DNA of 64,000 bases from Hydrogenophaga intermedia (GCF_000723405.1 NZ_CCAE010000005.1:62001-126000), one strand, 5' to 3'; counted from the stretch's first letter, positions 28,043 through 40,195 are shown. Notes: a model not told the origin generated them from the letters alone. Translations and numbers: made by a program.

Positions 28043-28058
28043 GGGCATGGTGATTGCC
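28043..28058 (+). promoter_or_regulatory. Sigma-54 promoter of the Gln-rich protein gene
   Basis: GGGCATGGTGATTGCC has GG (28044-28045) and GC (28056-28057) ten bases apart and TTGC at -12, matching 9 of 12 consensus positions. The predicted start near 28069 lies 39 bases before the ATG. It stands back to back with the SDR promoter, ten bases away. Confidence 0.55.
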
Positions 28059-28107
28059 ACACCAGGGTGTCGGCGATGTTGCCGGCTCAGCCCTTCAGGA
28101 GCTCAAG

Positions 28108-28365
28108 ATGCCCAACCAGCAGAACCCTCAGCAAGACCAGAAGAAGCAACAGGAACAGCAGAACCAGAACCGCCAGCAGCAGGACAGCAACAACAACGCC
28201 AGCAACACGCCGCAGGAGCAGGAGCGCCAGCGCCGTGAACAACAACAGGCGCAGGAAAACCAGCGCTCGCAGCAAGGCGGACAGCAGGACAAGCAGCGCC
28301 AGCAGCCCGGCGCCGATCGCGACGACAACTCGCGCCAGAACCAGCCCGGCGGCCAGCAGCGTTGA
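28108..28365 (+). CDS. Gln/Asn-rich intrinsically disordered small protein
   Basis: An 85-aa protein with AGGAG seven bases before the ATG. It is made almost entirely of Gln, Asn, Arg, Lys, Asp, Glu, Ser, Gly and Pro; there are no hydrophobic stretches and no Cys, Trp, Phe or Tyr. Repeats such as QNPQQDQKKQQEQQNQN and ERQRREQQQAQENQRSQQGG dominate. The composition resembles hydrophilins or KGG-type general stress proteins, though no KGG motif is seen. It is divergent from the SDR gene and has its own sigma-54-like promoter. Confidence 0.75.
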   Translation: MPNQQNPQQDQKKQQEQQNQNRQQQDSNNNASNTPQEQERQRREQQQAQENQRSQQGGQQDKQRQQPGADRDDNSRQNQPGGQQR

Positions 28366-28396
28366 GGCCCCCCGCGAGGGGACCCTGCATGACGAA

Positions 28397-28431
28397 ACCC
28401 CTGGGGGCCTCGCGGCCTCCAGGGGTCTTTT
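28397..28431. terminator. Terminator between the Gln-rich protein gene and icd
   Basis: A 12-bp stem with one wobble (CCCCTGGGGGCC / GGCCTCCAGGGG) and a short loop is followed on the plus strand by TCTTTTC. Flanked by AAACCCC on the other side, it may also act on icd, which is convergent. Confidence 0.75.
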
Positions 28432-28461
28432 CGTGTGTGCGGGCGGCGCGCGCGCAGCGCC

Positions 28462-29715
28462 TCACATGTGTTCGATCATCACCTCGCCGAAGCCCGAGCA
28501 GCTCACCTGCATGGCGCCGTCCATGAGGCGCGCGAAATCGTAGGTGACTTTCTTGGACTGGATGGCCAGCTCCATCGACGCGATGATCAGGTCCGCGGCT
28601 TCCTTCCAGCCCATGTGGCGCAGCATCATCTCGGCCGACAGGATGCTAGAGCCAGGGTTCACGTAATCCTTGCCGGCGTATTTGGGTGCCGTGCCGTGCG
28701 TGGCTTCGAAGCAGGCGACGGAATCGCTCATGTTCGCGCCCGGGGCGATGCCGATGCCGCCTACCTGCGCCGCCACCGCGTCGGAGATGTAATCGCCGTT
28801 CAGGTTGAGCGTGGCGACCACCGCGTACTCGGCCGGACGCAGCAAGATCTGCTGCAGGAAAGCGTCGGCGATCACGTCCTTGATCACGATGTCGCGGCCG
28901 GTCTTCGGGTTCGGCAACCGGCACCACGGGCCACCATCGATCGGCTGCGCGCCGAACTCGCGCTGGGCCAGCGCGTAGCCCCACTCGCGAAAGCCCCCTT
29001 CGGTGAATTTCATGATGTTGCCCTTGTGCACGAGCGTCACGCTGGGCTTGTCGTGGTCGATGGCGTACTGGATCGCCTGGCGCACCAGGCGCTCGGTGCC
29101 TTCGATGGACACGGGCTTGACGCCGATGGCCGAGGTCTCGGGGAAACGGATCGTGGTCACGCCCATTTCCTCCTGCAGGAAGCGGATGAGCTTGCGCGCC
29201 TTGTCCGAGCGCGCCTCGTACTCGATGCCGGCGTAGATGTCTTCCGAGTTCTCGCGGAAGATCGCCATGTTGGTCTTGTGCGGCTCCTTCAAGGGCGAGG
29301 GCACGCCCTTGAAGTAGCGCACTGGGCGCAGGCACACGTACAGGTCCAGCGCCTGGCGCAGGGTCACATTGAGGGAACGGAAGCCACCGCCCACCGGCGT
29401 GGTCAGGGGGCCCTTGATGGACACCGCGTAATCGCGGAGCGCGGCGACGGTCTCGTCGGGCAGCCAGACGCCGGGGCCGTACAACTTGACCGCCTTCTCG
29501 CCCGCGTACACCTCCATCCAGTGGATCTTGCGGCGCCCGCCGTAGGCCTTGGCCACCGCGGCATCCACCACCTTGAGCATCACCGGCGTCACGTCCACGC
29601 CCACGCCGTCGCCTTCGATGTACGGCACGATCGGCTCGTCGGGCACCTGCAGGGACAAGTCGTCGCGGACGGTGATCTTCTGGCCTTGCGGGGGCACCTG
29701 GATGTGCTGTGGCAT
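28462..29715 (-). CDS. icd: NADP-dependent isocitrate dehydrogenase, dimeric type
   Basis: A 417-aa TCA-cycle enzyme that oxidatively decarboxylates isocitrate to 2-oxoglutarate in the cytoplasm. Supporting motifs are [22 protein letters not shown] (with Ser114 at the position phosphorylated in E. coli), [11 protein letters not shown] and the family signature in [20 protein letters not shown]. Length equals E. coli Icd. A second, unrelated monomeric IDH is encoded 0.6 kb away, so the cell carries both isozymes. Confidence 0.96.
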   Translation of the reverse strand: MPQHIQVPPQGQKITVRDDLSLQVPDEPIVPYIEGDGVGVDVTPVMLKVVDAAVAKAYGGRRKIHWMEVYAGEKAVKLYGPGVWLPDETVAALRDYAVSIKGPLTTPVGGGFRSLNVTLRQALDLYVCLRPVRYFKGVPSPLKEPHKTNMAIFRENSEDIYAGIEYEARSDKARKLIRFLQEEMGVTTIRFPETSAIGVKPVSIEGTERLVRQAIQYAIDHDKPSVTLVHKGNIMKFTEGGFREWGYALAQREFGAQPIDGGPWCRLPNPKTGRDIVIKDVIADAFLQQILLRPAEYAVVATLNLNGDYISDAVAAQVGGIGIAPGANMSDSVACFEATHGTAPKYAGKDYVNPGSSILSAEMMLRHMGWKEAADLIIASMELAIQSKKVTYDFARLMDGAMQVSCSGFGEVMIEHM

Positions 29716-29850
29716 GTCGGGGATGTGACGAAGGGCTGATGAAAAAAGGGAACGGAAATTCTAGACGGTGGTCTCTTGCCAGGCGCCCTGGCCCGCCCTG
29801 CCCCGTTGACAGACAATGCCAGCCCACACCCATCGACACCCACACGCCGA

Positions 29851-30300
29851 ATGAAAGCCCTCTTCACCCCGCTGCTGTGCCTGGGCCTGCTGGCCTCGGG
29901 CCCGGCCTGGTCCCAGGACGGCCCGCAATTGAACCTGCCGCGCACCACGCTGTCGGCCGGCATGCGCCTCATCCACGCGCAGGTGGCCGACACGCCGCAG
30001 TCTCGCACCGTGGGCCTGATGTTCCGCCGGGAGATGCCCGACAACGAAGGCATGCTCTTCGTGTTCGAACAGCCCGCCACCCAGTGCTTCTGGATGAAGA
30101 ACACCCTGCTGCCGCTGACCGCCGCCTTCGTGGCCGACGACGGCACCATCGTGAACCTGGCCGACATGCAGCCGCAGAGCCTGGACTCGCACTGCTCCGC
30201 CAAGCCGGTGCGCTACGTGCTGGAGATGCACCAGGGCTGGTTCGCCAAACGCGGCATCAAGGCCGGGGCACGGCTGAGCGGGCCGCCCTTCGGCAAATGA
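29851..30300 (+). CDS. DUF192 family exported protein
   Basis: A 149-aa protein. The signal peptide spans ~1-21 (LFTPLLCLGLLASGPAWSQ). The DUF192 body has SRTVGLMFRREMPDNEGMLF, CFWMKNTLLPLTAAFV and a late EMHQGWFAKRGIKAG, all conserved in the family. Function is unestablished; the domain is widespread and usually secreted or lipoprotein-anchored. It sits between the two isocitrate dehydrogenase genes, divergent from icd by 135 bp and convergent with the monomeric enzyme across a shared terminator. Confidence 0.88.
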   Translation: MKALFTPLLCLGLLASGPAWSQDGPQLNLPRTTLSAGMRLIHAQVADTPQSRTVGLMFRREMPDNEGMLFVFEQPATQCFWMKNTLLPLTAAFVADDGTIVNLADMQPQSLDSHCSAKPVRYVLEMHQGWFAKRGIKAGARLSGPPFGK

Positions 30301-30329
30301 AAAAAGCCACCGTCACCGGTGGCTTTTTT
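30301..30329. terminator. Bidirectional terminator between DUF192 gene and monomeric IDH
   Basis: A 7-bp stem GCCACCG / CGGTGGC with a 4-base loop is flanked by A5 on the left and T6 on the right, so each strand shows a stem plus U-run. It lies directly after the DUF192 stop codon and 15 bases from the end of the convergent IDH gene. Confidence 0.9.
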
Positions 30330-30343
30330 CCTGAAGGGCCCGA

Positions 30344-32584
<2,241 letters not shown>

Positions 32585-32741
32585 GGCTTATCTCCAGGGT
32601 TGTTGGCTTCCGCGCGGATACGGGTCATCGGTATCCCCACGATTGTGCTGTTACCGCGATGCCCGATCCGCCGATTCTGGGACCGTACTCCCACAATACA
32701 AAAACGACGCGAAGAAATTTGCGCTTGATCCGGCGCCCGCC

Positions 32742-32778
32742 AAACAAAAAGGGCCCGAAGGTCGCCCTTCGAGCCCTT
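32742..32778 (-). terminator. Rho-independent terminator of sodB
   Basis: On the minus strand a 13-bp stem with one wobble (AAGGGCTCGAAGG / CCTTCGGGCCCTT) and a GCGA loop is followed by TTTTTGTTT. It lies 18 bp after the sodB stop codon. Confidence 0.92.
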
Positions 32779-32795
32779 GTTCATCCGCACGGGAA

Positions 32796-33377
32796 TCAGG
32801 CGAAGTTCTTCTCGGCGAAGGACCAGTTCACCAGCTTGTCGAGGAAGGTCTCGACGAACTTGGGGCGCGCGTTGCGGTAGTCGATGTAGTAGGCGTGCTC
32901 CCACACGTCCACGGTCAGCAGGGCCTTGTCGGCGGTGGTCAGCGGCGTGCCGGCGGCGCCGGTGTTGACGATGTCCACCGAGCCGTCGGCCTTCTTCACC
33001 AGCCAGGTCCAGCCCGAGCCGAAGTTGCCCACGGCGCTTTTGGTGAAGGCTTCCTTGAAGGCGGCGTAGCTGCCCCACTTGGCCTTGATGGCCTCGGCCA
33101 GCGCGCCCGAAGGCTCGCCGCCGCCAGCGGGTTTCATGCAGTTCCAGAAGAAGGTGTGGTTCCAGATCTGCGCGGCGTTGTTGTAGATGCCGCCGCTGGA
33201 GTTCTTGACGATGGACTCGAGGTCCATGCTTTCGAACTCGGTGCCCTTTTGCAGGTTGTTGAGGTTCACCACATAGGCGTTGTGGTGCTTGCCGTGGTGG
33301 TACTCCAGCGTCTCGCGGCTGTAGTGGGGGGCCAGGTCGTCCAGGCCGTAGGGCAGCGGGGGCAGGGTGTGTTCCAT
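32796..33377 (-). CDS. sodB: Superoxide dismutase, Fe type
   Basis: A 193-aa cytoplasmic enzyme that dismutates superoxide. Metal ligands are His27 (LEYHHGKHH), His74 (IWNHTFFWN), Asp157 and His161 ([11 protein letters not shown]). The segment [11 protein letters not shown] is typical of the iron form. The ATG has AGAGGA just upstream. It is monocistronic, with its own terminator. Confidence 0.95.
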   Translation of the reverse strand: MEHTLPPLPYGLDDLAPHYSRETLEYHHGKHHNAYVVNLNNLQKGTEFESMDLESIVKNSSGGIYNNAAQIWNHTFFWNCMKPAGGGEPSGALAEAIKAKWGSYAAFKEAFTKSAVGNFGSGWTWLVKKADGSVDIVNTGAAGTPLTTADKALLTVDVWEHAYYIDYRNARPKFVETFLDKLVNWSFAEKNFA

Positions 33378-33482
33378 GTGCGTCCTCTTTTTTGGTGGGT
33401 TGTGGGTGGGGTCGGGGCGGATTGTAGGCAGCGAAGGTGACGGCACCGGGCGCGGGGTTTTATGTGCGGCCGTAAGGTGCCC

Positions 33483-34838
33483 TCAGGTGCCAGGCTCGCG
33501 CACGCGCAGGGGCAGCACACCATCGGCGAGCATGGCCTGCACCGCAGCCCCCGGCAAAGCCTGTGCCACGCTCGTCACAGCCTGGCCTTTCGCATCGGTG
33601 AGGTAGGCGTAACCACGCTGCAACACCAGACGCGGATCGAGCAGGGCCAGCGAATTCTCGGCGCGCTGCAGGCGCAGCGTGCTGGTGTGCAGGCCGCGGT
33701 GCACGGCGGGCGGCAGGCGCGATTGCAGCTCCTCAAGCCGCCAGGTCTGGCGCCGCAGCGCGAGTTCCAGCGATTTGTGCAGACGGCCTTGCGAGCGCGT
33801 GAGCTGCTCGGCCGCGCGCGCCAGGCGGCCCGAAGGCCGGCCCAGGTGCGCCGCGAGCCGGTCGAGGCGCTGCGCGCGCTGGTCGAGGGCGCTTTCGACG
33901 CCGCGCCGCATCAGGCTCTGCACGCGCTCGAGTTCGAGTTCACGTTGGCGCCGTTCGGGCGCGCACAGCTCGGCCGCCGCCGTGGGCGTGGGCGCGCGCA
34001 GGTCGGCGGCGAAGTCGGCCAGGGTGAAGTCGGTCTCGTGCCCGACGCCCACCACCACCGGCAGGGGCGAGGCGGCGACCGCGCGCACGACGGCGGCGTC
34101 GTTGAACGCCCAGAGGTCTTCCAGCGAGCCGCCGCCGCGCACCAGCAGCAGCACGTCGCAGGCGCCGCGCGGCCCGCGGTGCACCGCCGCCGTGGCCAGT
34201 GCGGCCACCAGCTCGGCCGGCGCCTGCGCGCCCTGCACCGAGGCGGGAAACACCGTCACCGCGATGTGCGGCGCGCGTCGGCGCAGTGCGGTGACCACGT
34301 CGCGCAGCGCGGCGGCACCCAGCGAGGTGACCACGCCGATGTGCCGGGGCTGCACCGGCAGCGGCCGCTTGCGCTCGGCGTCGAACAGGCCTTCGGCCTG
34401 CAGCGCGGCCTTCAGGCGCAGGAACTGCTCGTACAGGCTGCCCTGCCCCGCCAGGCGCAGGCTCTCGACAATGAGCTGCAGATCGCCGCGCGGGCCGTAC
34501 ACGTCCAGCCGGCCCTGCACCTGCACGCGCTGGCCGTCGCGCACCGCGAAGCCCACCTGCTCGGCGGCGCGACGGAACATGGCGCAACGCAACTGGCCGG
34601 CGTCGTCCTTGAGCGAGAAGTAGCAATGCCCGCTGGCCGCGCGCGAGAAGCCGGAAATCTCGCCCTGGACCGCCACGGGATTGAAGCGCGAAGCCAAAGC
34701 GTCCGCCACGGCTCGCACCAGCGCGCCAACCGCCCAGAAACGCGCGCCAGATGGGCCATCGCTCGCGCCGGATGGCGTCGCTGCTGGTTCGAAAGGGTCA
34801 AATGTGTCCACAAGCCGCGCCCATGCTGGGGTTTCCAT
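33483..34838 (-). CDS. xseA: Exodeoxyribonuclease VII large subunit
   Basis: A 451-aa nuclease subunit that works with XseB on single-stranded DNA ends. It has an N-terminal OB fold (VQGEISGFSRAASGHCYFSLKD), the catalytic domain with IGVVTSLGAAALRDV and LLVRGGGSLEDLWAFND, then VGVGHETDFTLADFAADLRAPTP, a long Arg/Leu/Gln coiled coil and the C-terminal DPRLVLQRGYA. It is divergent from the exbB-lpxK operon; the 276-bp gap between them holds no gene I can see. Confidence 0.96.
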   Translation of the reverse strand: METPAWARLVDTFDPFEPAATPSGASDGPSGARFWAVGALVRAVADALASRFNPVAVQGEISGFSRAASGHCYFSLKDDAGQLRCAMFRRAAEQVGFAVRDGQRVQVQGRLDVYGPRGDLQLIVESLRLAGQGSLYEQFLRLKAALQAEGLFDAERKRPLPVQPRHIGVVTSLGAAALRDVVTALRRRAPHIAVTVFPASVQGAQAPAELVAALATAAVHRGPRGACDVLLLVRGGGSLEDLWAFNDAAVVRAVAASPLPVVVGVGHETDFTLADFAADLRAPTPTAAAELCAPERRQRELELERVQSLMRRGVESALDQRAQRLDRLAAHLGRPSGRLARAAEQLTRSQGRLHKSLELALRRQTWRLEELQSRLPPAVHRGLHTSTLRLQRAENSLALLDPRLVLQRGYAYLTDAKGQAVTSVAQALPGAAVQAMLADGVLPLRVREPGT

Positions 34839-35114
34839 CCGAAAGGCCTACTGCCACGGGGCCTGCGGCGCAGTGCCTTGATTCCAAAGCACTTTGTGCT
34901 GCCCAAATTTTCATCAATCTGTCGAAAAGCGCGGAAACGCTGGGCCCGTGGGGCTTGTTCGCGGGGTTCTTCACAAAGATGTCCACAGGAGATGTGGATG
35001 TCGCGGGCCGGCTCCGGTTGTCCCGGGGGGAGCACGCGCATCGCCTGAAACGAGGGGGTGGCACAGAGGGCTGGGACATAATCCGGCGCTGTTGTCCTAG
35101 CCCGGAGCCCTGAG

Positions 35115-35756
35115 TTGTTGTCCATCATACAAGCGGCCGGTTGGCCGATCTGGCCCCTGATCGTGTGTTCCGTGCTCGGTCTGGCCCTCGTCATCGAGCG
35201 TTTCGTCAGCCTCAAGGCCAGCAAGATCGTGCCGGCCAAGCTGCTCGATGAAGCCATCATGGTGTCGCGCAACGGCATCCCCGGCCCGGACGTGGTGACC
35301 CAGCTCGAGCAGAACTCGGTGCTCGGCGCGGTGCTGGCCACGGGCTTTCGCACCTTCAATGCCAACCCCAAGGCCACGCCGGAGGATCTGCGCGCCAACC
35401 TGGAAGGCGCGGGCCGCCAGGCCGCGGCCAAGCTGCAGCGCTACCTGGGCGCCCTGGCCACCATCGCCTCGGCGGCGCCGCTGCTGGGGCTGCTGGGCAC
35501 GGTCATCGGCATGATCGAGATCTTCGGCTCGCAGGCGGGTGATGGCATGGGCGTTTCGGCCGGCGGCGGCAACCCCGCGCAGCTCGCCCATGGCATCTCC
35601 ATCGCGCTCTACAACACCGCGTTCGGCCTGATCATCGCCATCCCGGCGCTCATCTTCTGGCGTTACTTCCGCGCCCGCGTGGACGAGTACCTGCTGGCCA
35701 TGGAGGTGTCCACCGAGCGCTTCGCGCGCCACCTGCTGAGCGTGCGCAAGCCATGA
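35115..35756 (+). CDS. exbB: MotA/TolQ/ExbB proton-channel family protein
   Basis: A 213-aa inner-membrane protein with three membrane helices: residues 8-28 (WPIWPLIVCSVLGLALVIE), the GLLGTVIGMIEIF hallmark segment, and the last near IIAIPALIFWRYF. It pairs with the ExbD-like protein to use the proton gradient. It starts with TTG (35115 or 35118), as GTG and ATG are absent there. It leads the operon exbB-exbD-lpxK-trm112-kdsB-adk. In this location the pair is also annotated as TolQ/TolR-like; no tonB is next to it. Confidence 0.9.
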   Translation: MLSIIQAAGWPIWPLIVCSVLGLALVIERFVSLKASKIVPAKLLDEAIMVSRNGIPGPDVVTQLEQNSVLGAVLATGFRTFNANPKATPEDLRANLEGAGRQAAAKLQRYLGALATIASAAPLLGLLGTVIGMIEIFGSQAGDGMGVSAGGGNPAQLAHGISIALYNTAFGLIIAIPALIFWRYFRARVDEYLLAMEVSTERFARHLLSVRKP

Positions 35757-36193
35757 ACTTCCGCTCCACGGGCCACCGCGATGAGCCCGAGATCAACCTG
35801 ATCCCGTTCATCGACATCCTGCTGGTCGTGCTCATCTTCCTGGTGCTCACGACGACGTACAGCAAGTTCACCGAGCTCCAGGTGAACCTGCCCACGGCCG
35901 ACGCCGAGGCGCCGAAGCAGAACCCCAAGGAGATCGTGGTGACGGTGGGCGCCGACGGCCGCTACGCCGTCAACCGCACCGTGCTCGAAGGCACCAGCGT
36001 CGAGCTCGTCGCCAGCGCCCTGCAGGCCAGCGCGCCCGAGGGCCAGGACACCGTGGTGGTGATCAGCGCCGACGCCGCCGCGACCCACCAGGCGGTGATC
36101 AACGTGATGGACGCCGCGCGCCGCGCCGGCCTGGTGCAAATCACATTCGCCACGCAGCAAAGCGGCAACGCCGCCCCGGCGCGCAAGCGCTGA
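35753..36193 (+). CDS. exbD: ExbD/TolR family biopolymer transport protein
   Basis: A 146-aa protein with a cytoplasmic start (RSTGHRDEPEINLIPFIDI), one membrane helix (ILLVVLIFLVLTTTY) carrying the conserved Asp of the FIDI segment, and a periplasmic domain ending in VINVMDAARRAGLVQITF, the family signature. The ATG overlaps the exbB stop by four bases. Confidence 0.93.
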   Translation: MNFRSTGHRDEPEINLIPFIDILLVVLIFLVLTTTYSKFTELQVNLPTADAEAPKQNPKEIVVTVGADGRYAVNRTVLEGTSVELVASALQASAPEGQDTVVVISADAAATHQAVINVMDAARRAGLVQITFATQQSGNAAPARKR

Positions 36194-36200
36194 CCCCACC

Positions 36201-37238
36201 ATGGCCCGGGCCCGTCTCGAGGCCTGCTGGCGCGCGCTGAGCCTGCGCCGCGGGCCGGCCGCGCGCCTGCTGCTGCCGCTGGCCTGGCTGTATGGCGCGC
36301 TGCTGGCCGCGCGCCGCTCCGCTTACCAATCTGGCCGCCGACAGCCCACGCGTCTGCCGGTGCCCGTGGTCGTCGTGGGCAACGTCGTCGTGGGTGGCGC
36401 GGGCAAGACACCGACCACGATCGCGCTCGTCGAGCACCTGAAGGCACGCGGCTGGCGGCCCGGCGTGGTCTCGCGCGGGCATGGGCGCGCGGACGGATCG
36501 CCCCAGGCCGTGCACACCGACACCGATCCGGCGCTGGCCGGCGACGAACCGCTGCTGATCCACCGCGCCACTGGCGTGCCGGTGTGGGTGGGCCGGGCCC
36601 GCGCCCACGCGGCGGCGGCCTTGCTGCAAGCCCACCCCGAGGTGAACCTCATCGTCTGCGACGACGGCCTGCAGCACTGGGCCTTGGCCAGCGACCTGCG
36701 CGTGGCCGTGTTCGACGACCGCGGCCTGGGCAATGGCTGGCTGCTGCCGGCCGGCCTGCTGCGTGAGCCCTGGCCGTCCAGCGATGCGCCGCGCGCACCG
36801 CAGCTCGTGCTGCGACAGGCGCCGCAGGGCGCGCCGCCGCCAGCCGCCTTGCCCGGCGGCCTGCCGTTGTTCCAGGCGCGGCGCGCGTTGGGTGCGCACG
36901 CGGTGAACGCTCAGGGCGAGCGCATGGCGCTGAACGCGTTCGCGGACCAGGCCGTCACGGCCGTGGCCGGCATCGCGCGGCCAGAGGCCTTCTTCGGCAT
37001 GCTGCGCGGGCGCGGCCTGCGGCTGGCGGCCACGGTCGCCTTGGGCGACCACGCCGAAGCCAGCGCCCTCGCCCAGGCGGTTGACCACGCGACGGGGCCG
37101 GTGCTGTGCACCGAGAAGGACCTCGTGAAGCTCGCCGGCACCCCGCGCCAAGACCTTTGGGCCGTGCCGCTGGTGCTCGACATCGACCCGGCGTTCTTCG
37201 CCGCCATCGATGAGCGGCTGGGCCCGCCGCGCGCCTGA
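36201..37238 (+). CDS. lpxK: Tetraacyldisaccharide 4'-kinase
   Basis: A 345-aa inner-membrane-associated kinase that adds the 4'-phosphate of lipid A. The N-terminal region has a hydrophobic helix ([18 protein letters not shown]), then [19 protein letters not shown], the Walker A of LpxK, and [11 protein letters not shown] with the conserved DDGLQH. It lies 7 bp after exbD in the envelope-biogenesis operon. Confidence 0.96.
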   Translation: MARARLEACWRALSLRRGPAARLLLPLAWLYGALLAARRSAYQSGRRQPTRLPVPVVVVGNVVVGGAGKTPTTIALVEHLKARGWRPGVVSRGHGRADGSPQAVHTDTDPALAGDEPLLIHRATGVPVWVGRARAHAAAALLQAHPEVNLIVCDDGLQHWALASDLRVAVFDDRGLGNGWLLPAGLLREPWPSSDAPRAPQLVLRQAPQGAPPPAALPGGLPLFQARRALGAHAVNAQGERMALNAFADQAVTAVAGIARPEAFFGMLRGRGLRLAATVALGDHAEASALAQAVDHATGPVLCTEKDLVKLAGTPRQDLWAVPLVLDIDPAFFAAIDERLGPPRA

Positions 37239-37267
37239 GCCCGGCCGCTCGCGCCTATCATCGCCGC

Positions 37268-37474
37268 ATGGATTCCAAACTCCTCGAACTGCTGGTGTGC
37301 CCCGTCACCAAGGGCCCGCTCCTGCTCGACCGCGAGCGCCAGGAACTGCTCTCGCGCAGCGCGCGCCTGGCTTACCCCATCCGAGACGGCATCCCCGTGC
37401 TGCTGGAGCACGAGGCGCGGCCCCTGAGCGAAGAAGAAGCCGCCCGCCCGCCCAAGCCCGCGCCACTGGACTGA
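37268..37474 (+). CDS. Trm112-family zinc-ribbon-like protein
   Basis: A 68-aa protein. [17 protein letters not shown] and [12 protein letters not shown] are the conserved Trm112/YcaR ends. Only one Cys is present in the usual CPxCkgpL position (CPVTKG), so it should not bind zinc, as is common for proteobacterial YcaR. In other organisms Trm112 partners methyltransferases; the bacterial role is unclear. Its place between lpxK and kdsB is conserved in proteobacteria. Confidence 0.92.
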   Translation: MDSKLLELLVCPVTKGPLLLDRERQELLSRSARLAYPIRDGIPVLLEHEARPLSEEEAARPPKPAPLD

Positions 37475-37476
37475 CG

Positions 37477-38232
37477 GTGGCCGGCTTCACGGTGCTCATC
37501 CCGGCGCGCCTGGCCTCCAGCCGCCTGCCGGACAAACCTCTGGCCGACATCGCCGGCCTGCCGATGGTGGTGCGCGTGGCGCAGCGCGCCGCGCTGAGCG
37601 GCGCCACGCGTTGCGTGGTGGCGGCCGACGACGAACGCATCCTGCAGGCCTGCGCGCAGCACGGCGTGGCGGCGTTGGCCACACGCGCCGACCACCCCAG
37701 TGGCAGCGACCGCCTGGCCGAGGCCTGCACCGCCCTGGGCCTGGCCGACGATCAGATCGTGGTCAACGTGCAGGGCGACGAGCCCCTGATCGAACCCGCG
37801 TTGATCGACGCCGTGGCCGCCGAACTGCAAGCCCGCCCCGACTGCGCCATGAGCACCGCCGCACACGCCATCCACCGGCGCGAGGACTGGCTGGACCCCA
37901 ACGTGGTGAAGGTGGTGACCGATGCACGCGGCACCGCGTCGTACTTCAGTCGCGCGCCCATACCCTGGTGGCGCGACGGCATGGCGCGCGACGAACTGCC
38001 CTCGCCCGCGCCGCTGCGCCACATCGGCATCTACGCCTACCGCGCGGGCTTTTTGCGGCGCTTCCCCACCCTGCCCCCCGCCCCCACCGAGCGGCTGGAG
38101 TCGCTCGAACAGCTTCGCGTGCTGTGGCACGGCGAGCGCATCGCGGTGCACCTCACCGCGCTCGCGCCCGGCCCGGGGGTCGACACCCCGCAGGACCTGG
38201 AGCGCGTGCGCGCCTTGATCCGCGCGGCCTGA
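37477..38232 (+). CDS. kdsB: 3-deoxy-manno-octulosonate cytidylyltransferase
   Basis: A 251-aa enzyme that activates Kdo as CMP-Kdo for lipopolysaccharide. [20 protein letters not shown] at the start, [22 protein letters not shown] and [10 protein letters not shown] are hallmark segments. A GTG start is used, two bases after the Trm112 stop. It belongs to the lipid A/Kdo operon. Confidence 0.96.
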   Translation: MAGFTVLIPARLASSRLPDKPLADIAGLPMVVRVAQRAALSGATRCVVAADDERILQACAQHGVAALATRADHPSGSDRLAEACTALGLADDQIVVNVQGDEPLIEPALIDAVAAELQARPDCAMSTAAHAIHRREDWLDPNVVKVVTDARGTASYFSRAPIPWWRDGMARDELPSPAPLRHIGIYAYRAGFLRRFPTLPPAPTERLESLEQLRVLWHGERIAVHLTALAPGPGVDTPQDLERVRALIRAA

Positions 38233-38296
38233 AGCGCTGCCCCACGCTGCGCCGCTGCGCGGGTCGCGGCCCCCGCACCGCCCTGGTGCGGCGTAA

Positions 38297-39067
<771 letters not shown>

Positions 39068-39104
39068 CGACATCTGCGCCCGGCTTCCCGTCGAGGCCTT
39101 CCAA

Positions 39105-39135
39105 GAAAAATGCCCCGCTCGACGGGGCATTTTTT
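39105..39135. terminator. Bidirectional terminator after adk
   Basis: A 7-bp stem TGCCCCG / CGGGGCA with a 5-base loop is flanked by A5 and T6. It serves adk and, on the other strand, the convergent orphan gene ending at 39173. Confidence 0.9.
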
Positions 39136-39172
39136 CGGGCGGGCCGCCCCTGCGACAGTGCGATCGGACGGA

Positions 39173-40195
39173 TCAGGAGTTCTCGGATTTTTGCTGTTGC
39201 TGTTTGGCAGCGTCATCCGCTTCACCGGATGTCATCGAGAGCAAGTCGTTATACACATGGTCCACCTGCGCCAGTTCTTCCTCAAGCATTTTCAAGTTGA
39301 GCATGTTGGCGTGGCCTGCGATCACCGCGTTCGCTTCCTTCCGAAGGGCGATGCGCTGCTTCTTGACCGAATCCAGTGGCACGGCGCCTCGCTTGATCAA
39401 TTCCCTCGGCGCAGCTGCCCGCCTGGTGCGTGTCGAAGTGGTCTTCGGCTGCTCCGCCGGCAGCTCGGTCCGCCGTTGGGTGAGGGCTGGTGCGCTCACG
39501 TCCTCGATGTGCCGGGGAGGCAGGTAAACGGACAGTGGACGCCCTCCTTTTGGAGCAAGCATTCGAGCGCGATTTTCGTTCCCGCTCGTCTGCTTCCTGG
39601 GCGATACAGGCACGAAGGCGGACGTTGGTAATGCCGCAGACTGGGTCGACGTCTTCGCCTCGCTTTCTGGCGACTGCACTGGAGACGAATTCAGCATCGA
39701 CACACGCTTCTTCTTGTCATGCTGTTGAATGCCAAGTTTCAACCGCCAATTTTTCGGGCTAGAAGTGCTCGTGGTTGAGCGCTGAATCCCGGAATCAGGC
39801 GGCTGCAACGCATCAGTGAAAATTTGAGCCCTTGTCAACTCAAACAGGAAGTCGGGCAAGGCCAACTCGTCATTTTCCGATGGGGTGTTCGAAAAGCCCG
39901 TGCCCGGTTTTTCGACGTTCGTGACGGTGGTCGCCATCTCCACCGAGCACAGCTCAATGCGAATCTTGGGCTTGGATGAAACCTTGTCGTCCTCGCCACC
40001 GCTCTCGTCAGACGCGTAGCTGAGGTTGGACGAATCGGCCTGCAGCTCAGGAGCGTTGTGTTCTCCGTCAGGACGGGCGTCAGCCGACATGGTGTCGAAC
40101 CCATCGCCAACGCGCGGAGGAACCGCAGGCAGTGGTCTTGTCGTGTTGAAGCCTGGTCGGCGATCGATTGGGGTGATCCCCTTGGACTTGTTCAT
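39173..40195 (-). CDS. Orphan Ser/Thr/Pro-rich hypothetical protein
   Basis: A 340-aa protein without membrane segments, signal peptide or domain I recognise. It is rich in Ser, Thr, Pro, Lys, Gln and Asp and looks mostly disordered, with a probable C-terminal coiled coil (SVKKQRIALRKEANAVIAGH, then LNLKMLEEELAQVDHVYND) and a Gln-rich tail. Its codons use more A and T than any neighbour, which suggests acquisition by transfer. The composition is effector-like, but no secretion signal or secretion genes are visible. Function unknown. Confidence 0.7.
   Translation of the reverse strand: MNKSKGITPIDRRPGFNTTRPLPAVPPRVGDGFDTMSADARPDGEHNAPELQADSSNLSYASDESGGEDDKVSSKPKIRIELCSVEMATTVTNVEKPGTGFSNTPSENDELALPDFLFELTRAQIFTDALQPPDSGIQRSTTSTSSPKNWRLKLGIQQHDKKKRVSMLNSSPVQSPESEAKTSTQSAALPTSAFVPVSPRKQTSGNENRARMLAPKGGRPLSVYLPPRHIEDVSAPALTQRRTELPAEQPKTTSTRTRRAAAPRELIKRGAVPLDSVKKQRIALRKEANAVIAGHANMLNLKMLEEELAQVDHVYNDLLSMTSGEADDAAKQQQQKSENS

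Noticed and set aside
32749-32778. GCGA-loop hairpin near sodB considered as a repeat family with the hairpin at 25107
   Set aside because: The two share only the tetraloop; the stems differ and this one is an ordinary terminator with a T-run.
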